Positions 6,945 through 14,661 of a DNA stretch of 35,535 nt are shown here, piece after piece. Origin of the DNA: an uncultured Oscillospiraceae bacterium. GTDB taxonomy: Bacteria; Bacillota; Clostridia; Oscillospirales; Oscillospiraceae. Where the stretch lies: NCBI GenBank assembly GCA_944387775.1, contig CALXGE010000013.1, positions 1-35,535 of the forward strand, read 5' to 3'. Each line of letters opens with the position of its first letter. The first letter of the stretch is position 1. The notes beneath the pieces are model-generated. The model worked only from the letters and a program-made list of their open reading frames with translations. It was not told the origin of the DNA and did not search any database. A program made the translations under genes and the position numbers.

Positions 6945-7544
6945 ATGGCGGAAGAGAAACGAGCCCTGGGCTATATCTGCCCCGAGTGCGGCAAGAGCGT
7001 ATACGGTGAGCGGACGGCCTTTGCCCTCAGTGCCGCAGCGGTGGGCCTGGTCTGTGACTGCGGCCGCAGCGAGCTAAAGGCGGAGAGCGACGGGCAGGTG
7101 TTTCGTGTGACAGTGCCCTGCGGCGTATGCGGCGGCGAGCACCGGGCGGAGGTACCGGTCTCCCAGGTGATGGAGGGGGAGGGCGTAGGCCTTGCCTGTC
7201 CCGCCACCCGGCAGCTGTGCTGCTACATCGGGGAACCCTACCGGGTGCAGCGGGCGCTGCGGGATCTGGAGACGGCGGTGCAAAAGAAAAAGGACGCCGG
7301 TGAAGAGCCCTTTGTGGACAGCGTCATTATGTACGAGGTCCTATCGGAGCTGCGGGACATGATGGCCCGGGGCGGTATCTCCTGCGCCTGCGGCAGCAAA
7401 AACTGTGCCATGGAAGTCCACGGCGCAGCGGTGGATCTGGTGTGTCGGTCCTGCGGCGGAAAGCTCCGCATCCCGGCCGCCACCGATGAGGACCTGGACC
7501 GGCTGTGCTGCCACTATACACTGACCATCAAGGGGCAGAAATGA
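6945..7544 (+). CDS. Cysteine-rich zinc-ribbon protein of unknown function
   Basis: I do not recognise a named family. 199 residues with 16 cysteines, mostly in zinc-ribbon-like pairs: Cys12/15, Cys37/39, Cys59/62, Cys147/149 with Cys154, and Cys167/170, plus two Cys-Cys doublets. The N-terminal ribbon (AAAVGLVCDCG, 30-40) and the C-terminal ribbon (GAAVDLVCRSC, 160-170) look like two copies of one unit, separated by a polar helical stretch around residues 97-142. No signal peptide or membrane segment is seen, so it is probably cytoplasmic and structural-zinc binding. The ATG at 6945 follows AGGAGGG by 8 nt. Its stop is one base before the nhaC start, so the two are translated together. A role in sensing or complex assembly would be speculation. 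Confidence 0.85.
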   Translation: MAEEKRALGYICPECGKSVYGERTAFALSAAAVGLVCDCGRSELKAESDGQVFRVTVPCGVCGGEHRAEVPVSQVMEGEGVGLACPATRQLCCYIGEPYRVQRALRDLETAVQKKKDAGEEPFVDSVIMYEVLSELRDMMARGGISCACGSKNCAMEVHGAAVDLVCRSCGGKLRIPAATDEDLDRLCCHYTLTIKGQK

Positions 7545-7545
7545 T

Positions 7546-8856
7546 ATGCTGATCGCGTGTTTTGTGTTGTTTTTGGCCATGGTGGCAGGATGCCTGGCTG
7601 CGGGACTGTCGGTAGCCTGGGCCTTACTGGGCGGCGTGATCCTGTTTTGGATTCTGGGCCGCCGCCAGGGCTTTACCCACCGGCAGCTGTGGGAGATGGC
7701 ATGGAAAAAGTGTCAAAAGTCCCTGATTGTGGTAGAGGTCATCTTTCTCATCGGCATCATCACCGGCCTCTGGCGGGTGGGAGGCACCATCCCCTACTGC
7801 ATCGTCATGGGGGTGAAGTTGGTGACTCCGGGGCTGTTCCTGGTGGTGGCGTTTCTGCTGTGTGTGGCCCTGAGCTATGTGCTGGGCACCTCCTACGGGG
7901 TCAGCAGCACCATGGGCGTGATCCTGATGGCTCTGGCCCGGTCCGGCGGCGTGGACCCCACCATCACGGCAGGCGTGATCCTCTCCGGGGTCTACTTCGG
8001 GGACCGGTGCAGCCCCGCCTCCTCGGCGGCCAGCCTGGTGGCGGCGGTGACGGATACAGACCTCTATCAAAACGTCCGTCAGATGCTCCGTACCGGCCTG
8101 CTCCCCACGCTGCTGACGCTGGGGGTGTACGGTGTTCTCTCGTGGCTCAATCCGCTGGAACAGATGGACCAGGGGGTGCTGGACTCCCTGCGGGGGAGCT
8201 TCTCTATCTCATGGCTTTCCCTGCTGCCGGCGGCGGTGATGTTCCTGCTGCCTCTCTTCAAGGTGCCCATCAAGTGGGCCATGGCCGGCAGTATCGCGGT
8301 GTCGGCGGTGCTGGCGGTGGCGGTCCAGGGCTTTACTCCCTGGCAGACGCTGCTGGCAGCCTGGGAGGGCTACCACCCGGCGGATACGGCCTTGAACGCG
8401 GTGCTGGGCGGCGGCGGCGTCACCAGCATGATGGTCAGCTACATTATCGTGATCTTGACCGGCCTGTACTCCGGCATCCTGGAGGGTACCGGTGATCTGG
8501 AGCCCCTGCAGCACAAGGCGGAGACCCTGGCGGGAAAGATCGGCCGCTTCCCGGCCATGATCGTGGTGTCCGCTCTGACAGCCATGGTGCTGTGCAACCA
8601 GGCGGTGACCAGTATCCTCTCCGAGCAGCTCCTCCGCCGCAGCTACGACGACCGGGAGGAGATGGCCATGGACATCGAGAACTCCGGTATCCTTATTGCC
8701 GGTCTTGTGCCCTGGTCCATTGCCTGCAGCATCCCGTTGACCATGCTGGGGGCATCCTACGGCGCGGTGGGCTATGCCCTGCTGCTGTGGCTGATTCCCA
8801 TTTGCTACCTCTTTACCAAGCGTTTTTTCTATCCCCGGAAAACGGGGCAAGCGTAA
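7546..8856 (+). CDS. NhaC-family Na+/H+ antiporter
   Basis: Integral membrane protein of 436 residues with about 11-12 hydrophobic segments. Family landmarks are the glycine- and serine-rich LGTSYGVSSTMG segment and the GDRCSPASS motif, both typical of NhaC ion transporters. NhaC proteins exchange sodium for protons; some relatives are sodium-coupled malate/lactate or amino-acid exchangers, so the exact solute is uncertain. The ATG at 7546 is one nucleotide after the stop of the upstream zinc-ribbon gene, implying translational coupling. The CDF transporter gene begins 67 nt downstream and is probably in the same transcript, which ends at the strong terminator near 10094-10130. Confidence 0.9.
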   Translation: MLIACFVLFLAMVAGCLAAGLSVAWALLGGVILFWILGRRQGFTHRQLWEMAWKKCQKSLIVVEVIFLIGIITGLWRVGGTIPYCIVMGVKLVTPGLFLVVAFLLCVALSYVLGTSYGVSSTMGVILMALARSGGVDPTITAGVILSGVYFGDRCSPASSAASLVAAVTDTDLYQNVRQMLRTGLLPTLLTLGVYGVLSWLNPLEQMDQGVLDSLRGSFSISWLSLLPAAVMFLLPLFKVPIKWAMAGSIAVSAVLAVAVQGFTPWQTLLAAWEGYHPADTALNAVLGGGGVTSMMVSYIIVILTGLYSGILEGTGDLEPLQHKAETLAGKIGRFPAMIVVSALTAMVLCNQAVTSILSEQLLRRSYDDREEMAMDIENSGILIAGLVPWSIACSIPLTMLGASYGAVGYALLLWLIPICYLFTKRFFYPRKTGQA

Positions 8857-8923
8857 CCATGTGTTTTCCCTGCCTGTGTCTGTTCCGGCCCGGCAGGGAT
8901 ATCTGCTGATTGTGGAGGTCCCT

Positions 8924-10090
8924 ATGATCCGATTTCTGGCCCGGAGGCTGATCCGGGATTACGATAATGTGGGCGATGCTGTTGTGCGCCGGGCCTACGG
9001 CGTGCTGTGCGGCGCCGTGGGCATTGCATTGAACCTGCTGCTGTTTGTGGGAAAGTTCCTGGCGGGACTTCTCAGCGGGTCCATTGCCATTACTGCCGAC
9101 GCGTTCAATAACCTCTCCGACGCGGGCTCCTCAGTGGTGACCCTCCTGGGCTTCAAGCTGGCAGCCCAGAAGCCTGACAGCCACCACCCCTTCGGCCACG
9201 GCCGTATGGAGTATGTCTCCGGACTGGTGGTGTCCATGGTGATCTTGCTGATGGGCGTGGAGCTGGGCAAGAGCTCTGTGGAAAAGATCCTCCACCCGGA
9301 GGAGGTGACCTTCAGCCCGGTGGCAGTGGGGATCCTTATTGCATCCATCGCTGTGAAGCTGTACATGGCCGCCTATAACCGCTCCGTGTCCAAAAAGATC
9401 GATTCCGCAGCTATGGCCGCTACCGCAACCGACAGCCTCAGCGACTGTCTGGCCACCTCGGCGGTGCTGCTGAGCACCCTGGCGGGCCACTTCTTCCATA
9501 TCTACATCGACGGCTGGTGCGGTGCCGCCGTGGCCTGCTTCATCCTGTGGGCGGGAATCAACGCCGCCCGGGAGACCATCAATCCCCTGCTGGGCCAGCC
9601 TCCGGCGCCGGAGTTCGTCCAGGAGGTCCAGAACCTGGTCCTCTCCCACCCGGAGATCATCGGTATCCACGACCTGATGGTCCACGACTACGGCCCCGGC
9701 CGGAGGATCCTGTCCCTCCACGCGGAGGTCCCCGCCAACGGCGATATCCTGGCGCTCCACGATGTGGTGGACACCGCCGAGCGGGAACTGGCTACCTCCC
9801 TGGGCTGTATGGCTACCATCCACATGGATCCTGTGGTCACCGACGACGGCCTTACCGCCGAGACGCGGGAGAAGGTGGCGGCCCTGGCCCGCATCATCGA
9901 TCCGGGCATCTCCATCCACGACTTCCGCATGGTCACCGGCCCCACCCATACCAATGTGATCTTCGATGTGGTGGTACCCTTTGACTGCAAGCTCACAGAC
10001 CGGGATGTGGCGGATCGGATCCGCACGGCGGTGCGGACCCTGGACGGCAATTACTACGCTGTGGTGGAAGTGGAAAAGAGCTACGTATAA
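8924..10090 (+). CDS. Cation diffusion facilitator with manganese-type metal site
   Basis: Metal/proton antiporter of the CDF family, 388 residues. Six N-terminal membrane helices are followed by a cytoplasmic ferredoxin-like domain and an extra C-terminal extension of about 90 residues. The family signature HHPFGHGRMEY is at 87-97. Aligning by eye to E. coli YiiP, the transport-site quartet is Asn62, Asp66, Asp170 and Asp174 (FNNLSD and TDSLSD). YiiP has Asp-Asp-His-Asp. Loss of the His in favour of Asn/Asp is associated with manganese exporters such as MntE, so Mn(II) export is the best guess. The ATG at 8924 is chosen for GGAGG 5 nt upstream; 21 extra residues would come from the next upstream ATG. 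Its end faces the ZIP gene across a shared terminator. Confidence 0.92.
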   Translation: MIRFLARRLIRDYDNVGDAVVRRAYGVLCGAVGIALNLLLFVGKFLAGLLSGSIAITADAFNNLSDAGSSVVTLLGFKLAAQKPDSHHPFGHGRMEYVSGLVVSMVILLMGVELGKSSVEKILHPEEVTFSPVAVGILIASIAVKLYMAAYNRSVSKKIDSAAMAATATDSLSDCLATSAVLLSTLAGHFFHIYIDGWCGAAVACFILWAGINAARETINPLLGQPPAPEFVQEVQNLVLSHPEIIGIHDLMVHDYGPGRRILSLHAEVPANGDILALHDVVDTAERELATSLGCMATIHMDPVVTDDGLTAETREKVAALARIIDPGISIHDFRMVTGPTHTNVIFDVVVPFDCKLTDRDVADRIRTAVRTLDGNYYAVVEVEKSYV

Positions 10091-10093
10091 TAG

Positions 10094-10130
10094 AAAAACC
10101 TGCCTCCGATCTTCGGAGGCAGGTTTTTTT
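10094..10130. terminator. Bidirectional terminator between CDF and ZIP genes
   Basis: A 16-bp stem (10094-10109 with 10113-10128) and 3-nt loop, flanked by five A on the left and seven T on the right. It works for both converging transcripts, the CDF gene ending at 10090 and the ZIP gene ending at 10150. Confidence 0.9.
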
Positions 10131-10149
10131 GATGGATAACGGATAGATC

Positions 10150-11004
10150 TCAATGGTGGTGGCTGAAAATAAGAACCAGCCCCAGCAGGAGACCCAGCAT
10201 GGTGGCAAGGCCGGAGAGCTTGCTCTGCCACAGGTGCTCGGACTCCGGCAGCAGTTCACCGAAAATGACATACAGCATGGCGCCGGCGGCAAAGCTCAGG
10301 GACACGCAGAGCAGCGTGGGATTCATGGTGCCCAGAGAGTAACCCAGCATGGCCCCCAGGATGGTGGGGATGCCGCTGACAGCGGCCACACCGATGGCGG
10401 CCGCGGGCCGGGAGCCGCTGGAGAGGAGGGGCGCCGCGATGGACATGCCCTCCGGCAGGTTGTGCAGCCCGATGATCAGGGCCGCCAGGATACCGCCGCC
10501 GCTGGCGGCCTGGGAGGCTCCGGCAAAGGTGGCACCGATGGCCATGCCTACCGGCATGTTGTGGAGAGCAACGGCCGCCGCCAGTACCAGTCCCGCAGTG
10601 TGGAGAGTGTGGTGGCCGCAGGCGCACATCTCCTGGCGGGGATCGGCATGTGCCTCATGCTCCTCGTGGTGGTCGTGATGATCGTGGTGGTCGTGGTGGT
10701 CATCGTGCCCGCCGTGGCTGTGGCTGTGGTGGGCCTGCTTGTCGATCCAGCAGTTGAGAAGGTAGGTGAAAAAGTAGCCTACCAGGATCCACACCACCAC
10801 GGGGAGAATCGAGGAATCCTCCGTGGCGTCAGCGATGAGGTCAAAACACACCACGCTGATCATCACCCCGGCGGTGAAGCGCAGCAGCAAACTCACGGAC
10901 CGCTCGGACGGACTGTGGATGGCGGCGGCAAAACCGCCCCCCAGGGCCAGCCCGCCCACGCCGGTGAGGGCGGTGATGAGGAAAATGGTCAGATATTCGT
11001 GCAT
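10150..11004 (-). CDS. ZIP-family metal transporter with His-rich cytoplasmic loop
   Basis: Divalent metal importer (Zn/Fe/Mn class) of 284 residues, about eight membrane helices. Between helices 3 and 4 lies a metal-binding loop (residues 91-132) with many His and Asp residues built from HHD units, then the pair CACGHH. The two metal-site helices carry HNMPVG (148-153) and HNLPEG (181-186). In the first motif the glutamate of the usual HNxPEG is Val152, which could reduce the binuclear site to a single metal site. The C-terminus ends in three His. ATG at 11004 with GGAG upstream. Its own promoter is divergent from cysK. Convergent with the CDF exporter, which suggests import and export of a related metal from one locus. 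Confidence 0.93.
   Translation of the reverse strand: MHEYLTIFLITALTGVGGLALGGGFAAAIHSPSERSVSLLLRFTAGVMISVVCFDLIADATEDSSILPVVVWILVGYFFTYLLNCWIDKQAHHSHSHGGHDDHHDHHDHHDHHEEHEAHADPRQEMCACGHHTLHTAGLVLAAAVALHNMPVGMAIGATFAGASQAASGGGILAALIIGLHNLPEGMSIAAPLLSSGSRPAAAIGVAAVSGIPTILGAMLGYSLGTMNPTLLCVSLSFAAGAMLYVIFGELLPESEHLWQSKLSGLATMLGLLLGLVLIFSHHH
10665..10720 (-). repeat. Short tandem repeat encoding the His-Asp loop of the ZIP transporter
   Basis: A run of imperfect 9-nt units (CACCACGAC and variants) encodes repeated His-His-Asp. It lies entirely in the ZIP coding frame and explains the low-complexity metal-binding loop. Such runs can expand or contract in steps of three residues without a frameshift. 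Confidence 0.7.
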
Positions 11005-11037
11005 GGAAATTCTCCAATCCTAAAGTCTCAACTTATT

Positions 11038-11065
11038 AGTATACTGCAAAGGCGGAAAAAGTCAA
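11038..11065 (-). promoter_or_regulatory. Promoter for the ZIP transporter gene
   Basis: Minus strand: TTGACT (11065-11060), 16 nt, TATACT (11043-11038), about 34 nt upstream of the start. The -10 lies within the palindrome AGTATACT, but no longer operator resembling a Fur, MntR or Zur box was recognised. Confidence 0.6.
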
Positions 11066-11108
11066 TAAAAAGCGTCCTTATTCACACAAAACAGGGGCTA
11101 TATTTCCC

Positions 11109-11137
11109 TTGCATACAGGCGCGGGATTCATTATAAT
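11109..11137 (+). promoter_or_regulatory. Promoter for cysK
   Basis: TTGCAT (11109-11114), 17 nt, and a perfect TATAAT (11132-11137), 31 nt before the cysK ATG. A GGGAGG ribosome binding site follows at 11155-11160. The leader is too short for a T-box or S-box riboswitch. Confidence 0.75.
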
Positions 11138-11168
11138 ATAGGGCGAAATAATAAGGGAGGCGAGGAAA

Positions 11169-12095
11169 ATGGCCCTGTATCACGATATGACGGAGATGAT
11201 CGGCGGCACGCCTTTGCTGGCGCTGGAGCGGCTGGGCCAAGAGCGGGGCTGGCAGGCGAAGGTGCTGGCCAAGCTGGAATATTTTAATCCGGCGGGCAGC
11301 GTGAAGGACCGGGCGGCTCTGGGTATGATCCGGGCGGCGGAGAAAGAGGGGCGGCTGCGTCCCGGCTCCGTTATCGTAGAGCCCACCAGCGGCAACACCG
11401 GTATCGGCCTTGCGGCCATTGCGGCGGTGCGGGGCTACCGGGTGATCCTCACCATGCCGGAGACCATGAGCCTGGAGCGGCGCAAACTCCTCATGGCCTA
11501 CGGGGCGGAGATCGTGCTGACGCCGGGGGACCAGGGCATGCAGGGTTCCATTGACCGGGCGGAGGAACTCCTGCGGGAGATCCCCGGCAGTATCCTCGCC
11601 GGCCAGTTTGACAACAGCGCCAACCCCGCCGCCCACTACGCCTCCACCGGTCCGGAGATCTGGCGGGACACGGAGGGACAGGTGGATATCTTTGTGGCCG
11701 GCGTGGGCAGCGCCGGCACCATCACCGGCGTGGGCCGGTATCTGAAGGAGCGGCGGCCCGCGGTGGAGATCGTGGCGGCGGAGCCGGCGGATTCTCCGGT
11801 GCTCTCCGGGGGCAGGGCCGCGCCCCACGGTATCCAGGGCATCGGCGCCAATTTTGTCCCCGGCAACTACGATCCCACCGTGGTGGATCGGGTGCTGACG
11901 GTGGCCACGGAGGACGCCCTGGCCCTGGCCCGGCAGACGGCCCGGACCGAGGGCGTGCTGGTGGGCATCTCCTCCGGGGCGGCCCTGGCAGCGGTGGAGC
12001 AGCTGGCCCTGCTGCCGGAAAACGCCGGGAAGACCATTGTGACGCTGCTGCCGGACACCGGCGAGCGGTATCTGAGTACAGAACTTTTCGCCTGA
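11169..12095 (+). CDS. cysK: Cysteine synthase (O-acetylserine sulfhydrylase)
   Basis: Pyridoxal-phosphate enzyme that makes cysteine from O-acetylserine and sulfide. 308 residues, the normal CysK length. PLP lysine is Lys46 in NPAGSVKDR, the substrate loop TSGNTG is at 73-78, the AGQFDNSANPAAHY segment is typical of sulfhydrylases, and GVGSAGTITG binds the cofactor phosphate. No C-terminal CBS domain is present, so cystathionine beta-synthase is unlikely. Followed 34 nt later by a flavodiiron protein in the same orientation with no terminator between, so likely one operon. Whether the link is iron-sulfur or thiol redox metabolism is inference. Confidence 0.95.
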   Translation: MALYHDMTEMIGGTPLLALERLGQERGWQAKVLAKLEYFNPAGSVKDRAALGMIRAAEKEGRLRPGSVIVEPTSGNTGIGLAAIAAVRGYRVILTMPETMSLERRKLLMAYGAEIVLTPGDQGMQGSIDRAEELLREIPGSILAGQFDNSANPAAHYASTGPEIWRDTEGQVDIFVAGVGSAGTITGVGRYLKERRPAVEIVAAEPADSPVLSGGRAAPHGIQGIGANFVPGNYDPTVVDRVLTVATEDALALARQTARTEGVLVGISSGAALAAVEQLALLPENAGKTIVTLLPDTGERYLSTELFA

Positions 12096-12129
12096 GAGAC
12101 TGGGCGTACGAAAGAAAGGATAGAAACAA

Positions 12130-13290
12130 ATGAGCGAGCTGTATATTTCCGACGCCATCCGCTATGTGGGGGTGGACGACACCGCCATCGACCTCTTTGA
12201 GAGCCAGTACTCCGTGCCCAACGGGGTATCCTATAATGCCTATGTGATCCTCGACGAAAAGATCGCGGTGATGGACACCGTGGACCGCCGCTTTGCGGAG
12301 GAGTGGATGGAGAACCTGGAGAAGGTCCTGGCGGGCCGCCGTCCCGACTACCTGGTGATCCACCACCTGGAGCCGGACCACGCCGGCAGCATCGGACTTC
12401 TGGCGAAGAAGTACCCGGAGATGACACTGGTGGCCAGCGCCAAGGCCCTGACCATGCTGTGCAAATATTTTGCCTGCACCAACCCCACCCAGGCCATGGC
12501 CGAGGGCGGCACCCTCTCCCTGGGGCAGCATACCCTCACTTTCTTTATGGCACCCATGGTGCACTGGCCGGAGGTGATGGTGAGCTATGAGTCCGCAGAG
12601 AAGACCCTGTTCTCTGCCGATGGCTTCGGCACCTTCGGGGCCCTCAGCCGCGAGATTCCCTGGCTGGCGGAGGCACGGCGCTACTACTACAACATTGTGG
12701 GTAAGTACGGCGCACAGGTCCAGGCCCTGCTGAAGAAGGCTGCCGCCCTGGATATCCAGCGGATCTGCCCCCTCCACGGCCCGGTGCTGACGGAGGACCT
12801 GGGAAAATATATTGCTTATTACGACCTCTGGAGCCGCTGGCAGGTGGAGGATGAGGACGGCGTGCTGGTAGCCTACGCCTCCATCCACGGCAACACCGCC
12901 CAGGCGGCAAAGCTCATGGCGGAGATCCTGACGGAGAAGGGCGCCAAGGTGACGCTTCGGGACCTCTGCCGGGAGGACCAGTCTCTCGCTGTGGAGGATG
13001 CCTTCCGATGCCGCCGGATGGTGGCCATGGCCTCCACCTACGATGGCGGCATCTTCCCCGCCATGGAGCACTTCCTCAGCCATCTGCGGGACAAGACCTA
13101 CCGCTGCCGGACGGTGGCCCTGGTGGAGAACGGCTCCTGGGCCCCCGCTGCCGGAAAGATCATGACCGCCGCCTTCCAGGCCATGAAGGACATTACCCTC
13201 TGCGAGAAGGTCTACAGCCTGTGCGGCGCGGTGAAGGAGGCCGACAAGGCGGGACTCGAGGCCCTGGCCGACGAGCTCCTCAGCAAGTAA
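12130..13290 (+). CDS. Flavodiiron protein (FprA-type A flavoprotein)
   Basis: Cytoplasmic enzyme that reduces oxygen to water, or nitric oxide to nitrous oxide, protecting anaerobes. 386 residues. The metallo-beta-lactamase-like domain carries a full diiron set: His79, Glu81, Asp83 and His84 in HHLEPDH, His145 in MVHWPE, Asp164 in SADGFGTFG and His216 in PLHGPV. It is followed by a flavodoxin domain starting near residue 245 with the FMN phosphate loop ASIHGNTAQA. No rubredoxin or flavin reductase domain is fused, so an external electron donor is needed; none is adjacent. Downstream of cysK and 24 nt upstream of a small unknown gene. Confidence 0.95.
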   Translation: MSELYISDAIRYVGVDDTAIDLFESQYSVPNGVSYNAYVILDEKIAVMDTVDRRFAEEWMENLEKVLAGRRPDYLVIHHLEPDHAGSIGLLAKKYPEMTLVASAKALTMLCKYFACTNPTQAMAEGGTLSLGQHTLTFFMAPMVHWPEVMVSYESAEKTLFSADGFGTFGALSREIPWLAEARRYYYNIVGKYGAQVQALLKKAAALDIQRICPLHGPVLTEDLGKYIAYYDLWSRWQVEDEDGVLVAYASIHGNTAQAAKLMAEILTEKGAKVTLRDLCREDQSLAVEDAFRCRRMVAMASTYDGGIFPAMEHFLSHLRDKTYRCRTVALVENGSWAPAAGKIMTAAFQAMKDITLCEKVYSLCGAVKEADKAGLEALADELLSK

Positions 13291-13314
13291 TCCCCAGGAG
13301 AGGAGGACCAGACT

Positions 13315-13758
13315 GTGGAACTGGACCACTTTTCCTACCGCTGCGGCGTGATCGACTGCTTTAATGAGATGGTCCGTGCGGGCCTCAAGCCTATGGCCCT
13401 GGCCCACCCCTGCCCCACCCCGGCGGAGCGGGACAGCTATCTCCCCTTCTGCGAGGAAATCTGCGGGAAATACGGTACGAAGTTTTTCCCCGAGGACGCC
13501 ATGCTCCTCACGGATCTCTTTCCTCTCTCCGCCAACCGGGGGACCTACAATATCATCTTTTACCGGGATGAGGCGGTCCGCCGGACCTATGAGGACCTGA
13601 AGGCGGAGAAGGCGGCCCTGCTGGCCGCCGGACAGTACCGTGGGGAACCCCGCCGCCGTCTGGCCTGCCGGTTTGGGGCCCTGCTGGGTTACCCGGAGAC
13701 GGACTGCCTGCGGATGATCGCGGCGAACACCGACCGGGAAGCCGGAGACGAGAACTGA
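13315..13758 (+). CDS. Unknown small protein, GTG start, downstream of flavodiiron protein
   Basis: I do not recognise this family. 147 residues, no signal peptide or membrane segment. Six cysteines are scattered (RCGVIDCF, HPCPT, FCEEIC, LACRF, TDCLR is partly included), but not in a zinc-ribbon pattern. The sequence is otherwise mixed helical with charged C-terminus. The GTG at 13315 is used because AGGAGG at 13301-13306 lies 8 nt upstream; no better ATG precedes it. It begins 24 nt after the flavodiiron gene and ends before a strong hairpin, so it is probably the last gene of the cysK-flavodiiron operon. A role as accessory factor is possible but nothing in the sequence proves it. Confidence 0.8.
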   Translation: MELDHFSYRCGVIDCFNEMVRAGLKPMALAHPCPTPAERDSYLPFCEEICGKYGTKFFPEDAMLLTDLFPLSANRGTYNIIFYRDEAVRRTYEDLKAEKAALLAAGQYRGEPRRRLACRFGALLGYPETDCLRMIAANTDREAGDEN

Positions 13759-13766
13759 CAGAATCG

Positions 13767-13798
13767 GAGAGGCGGACAGGAGAACTTGTCCGCCTCTC
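13767..13798 (+). terminator. Intercistronic hairpin after the cysK operon
   Basis: A perfect 12-bp stem (13767-13778 with 13787-13798) and 8-nt loop lies 9 nt beyond the stop at 13758. There is no T-run after it, so it may be a weak terminator or an RNA-processing or stability element rather than a strong stop. Confidence 0.5.
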
Positions 13799-13851
13799 TG
13801 CTGCCGCTGCGCCCAGACAGCTTTGATTTTGTGGAAAGGAGACGGTGTGCC

Positions 13852-14517
13852 ATGCCCGCCGTTTGTATTACCCATCCGGAGTGGATGGACATTGTCTGCC
13901 CCGACGGCGCAGTGAGCCACGGGGCCAATCAGGACTGGTTCCCGGAGTACCACCAGCAGCGGGCGGGGTGCGGTCCTACTACCGCCTCCCAGATCTTCTG
14001 CTATCTGGCCCGACGGAAGCCGGAGCTGGCCCCCTTGTGCACCCAGGTTCCGGAGGGACAGCAGGCCTTTGTGGAGTACATGTGTCGGGTGTGGGAGTTT
14101 GTCACGCCCCGGAGCCACGGCCTCAACCGGCCGGAGTACATGGTGGAGGATATGGCGGCCTATGGGGAAGCCTGCGGCACGCCGCTCTCCCCTACCCTGT
14201 TCGCCTTCCCCTCTGCCCGGACCAAGCGGCCTCCCTGGGAGCAGCTGAGATGCTTTGTGGCGGAGAGCCTCTCAGCGGACTGTCCGGTGGCCTTCCTGAA
14301 CCTGGACAACGGGAAGATCAAGGACTTGGACCGCTGGCACTGGGTCACCATCGTGGGCCTGGAGGGGGATATGGTCACGGTGGTGGACAACGGCCGCACC
14401 TTTGCCATGGACCTGAAGCTGTGGTACAGCACCACCAAGACCCGGGGCGGTTTTGTGGCGGCCCTGGGCACGGGAAAGGAGTTTGCCGCGGAGGAGAGAC
14501 CCTGTCAGGAGGGGTAA
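13852..14517 (+). CDS. Papain-like (C39-like) cysteine peptidase-fold protein, cytoplasmic
   Basis: 221 residues. The segment QQRAGCGPTTA places a Gln (35 or 36) and Cys40 as in the oxyanion/nucleophile motif of C39-like papain-fold proteins. A downstream WHW gives His163 and VVDNG gives Asp179/Asn180, so a full Cys-His-Asp type triad is possible. There is no signal peptide, transmembrane segment or ABC transporter domain, so this is not a bacteriocin exporter. The ATG at 13852 follows AAAGGAGA; 22 upstream in-frame codons (from 13786) overlap the hairpin and are left out. It is followed by its own terminator at 14551-14582. Substrate unknown: a peptidase, transglutaminase-like enzyme or inactive homologue are all possible. 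Confidence 0.8.
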   Translation: MPAVCITHPEWMDIVCPDGAVSHGANQDWFPEYHQQRAGCGPTTASQIFCYLARRKPELAPLCTQVPEGQQAFVEYMCRVWEFVTPRSHGLNRPEYMVEDMAAYGEACGTPLSPTLFAFPSARTKRPPWEQLRCFVAESLSADCPVAFLNLDNGKIKDLDRWHWVTIVGLEGDMVTVVDNGRTFAMDLKLWYSTTKTRGGFVAALGTGKEFAAEERPCQEG

Positions 14518-14550
14518 TGGCCTGTCGTTTTCCCTATCCATACAGCCTTA

Positions 14551-14582
14551 GGGCGCGCTGCATATGGCGGCGCGCCCTTTTT
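14551..14582 (+). terminator. Terminator of the papain-fold gene
   Basis: Arms GGGCGCGC (14551-14558) and GCGCGCCC (14570-14577) are followed directly by five T (14578-14582). It lies 33 nt after the stop at 14517 and separates the gene from the HAD-methyltransferase-MFS-phosphodiesterase cluster. Confidence 0.85.
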
Positions 14583-14632
14583 GCCGCAGTACGGGGCCTA
14601 TCGTTCCTTACGGGGATTTTACGGCGGAGCCG

Positions 14633-14661
14633 TGGACAAACCTACGGCCCTATGGTACACT
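14633..14661 (+). promoter_or_regulatory. Promoter for the HAD-methyltransferase-MFS-phosphodiesterase cluster
   Basis: TGGACA (14633-14638), exactly 17 nt, then TACACT (14656-14661), about 60 nt before the HAD start. Both boxes differ from consensus by one or two bases. It follows the terminator at 14551-14582. Confidence 0.5.

Noticed and set aside
11038..11065. Possible Fur/MntR/Zur operator over the ZIP promoter
   Set aside because: Only the 8-bp palindrome AGTATACT is present, which any -10 region may contain. No longer conserved box was found.
11722..14118. A 798-codon open frame on the minus strand opposite cysK and the flavodiiron gene
   Set aside because: Same pattern: antisense to well supported enzymes, no domain or start signal.
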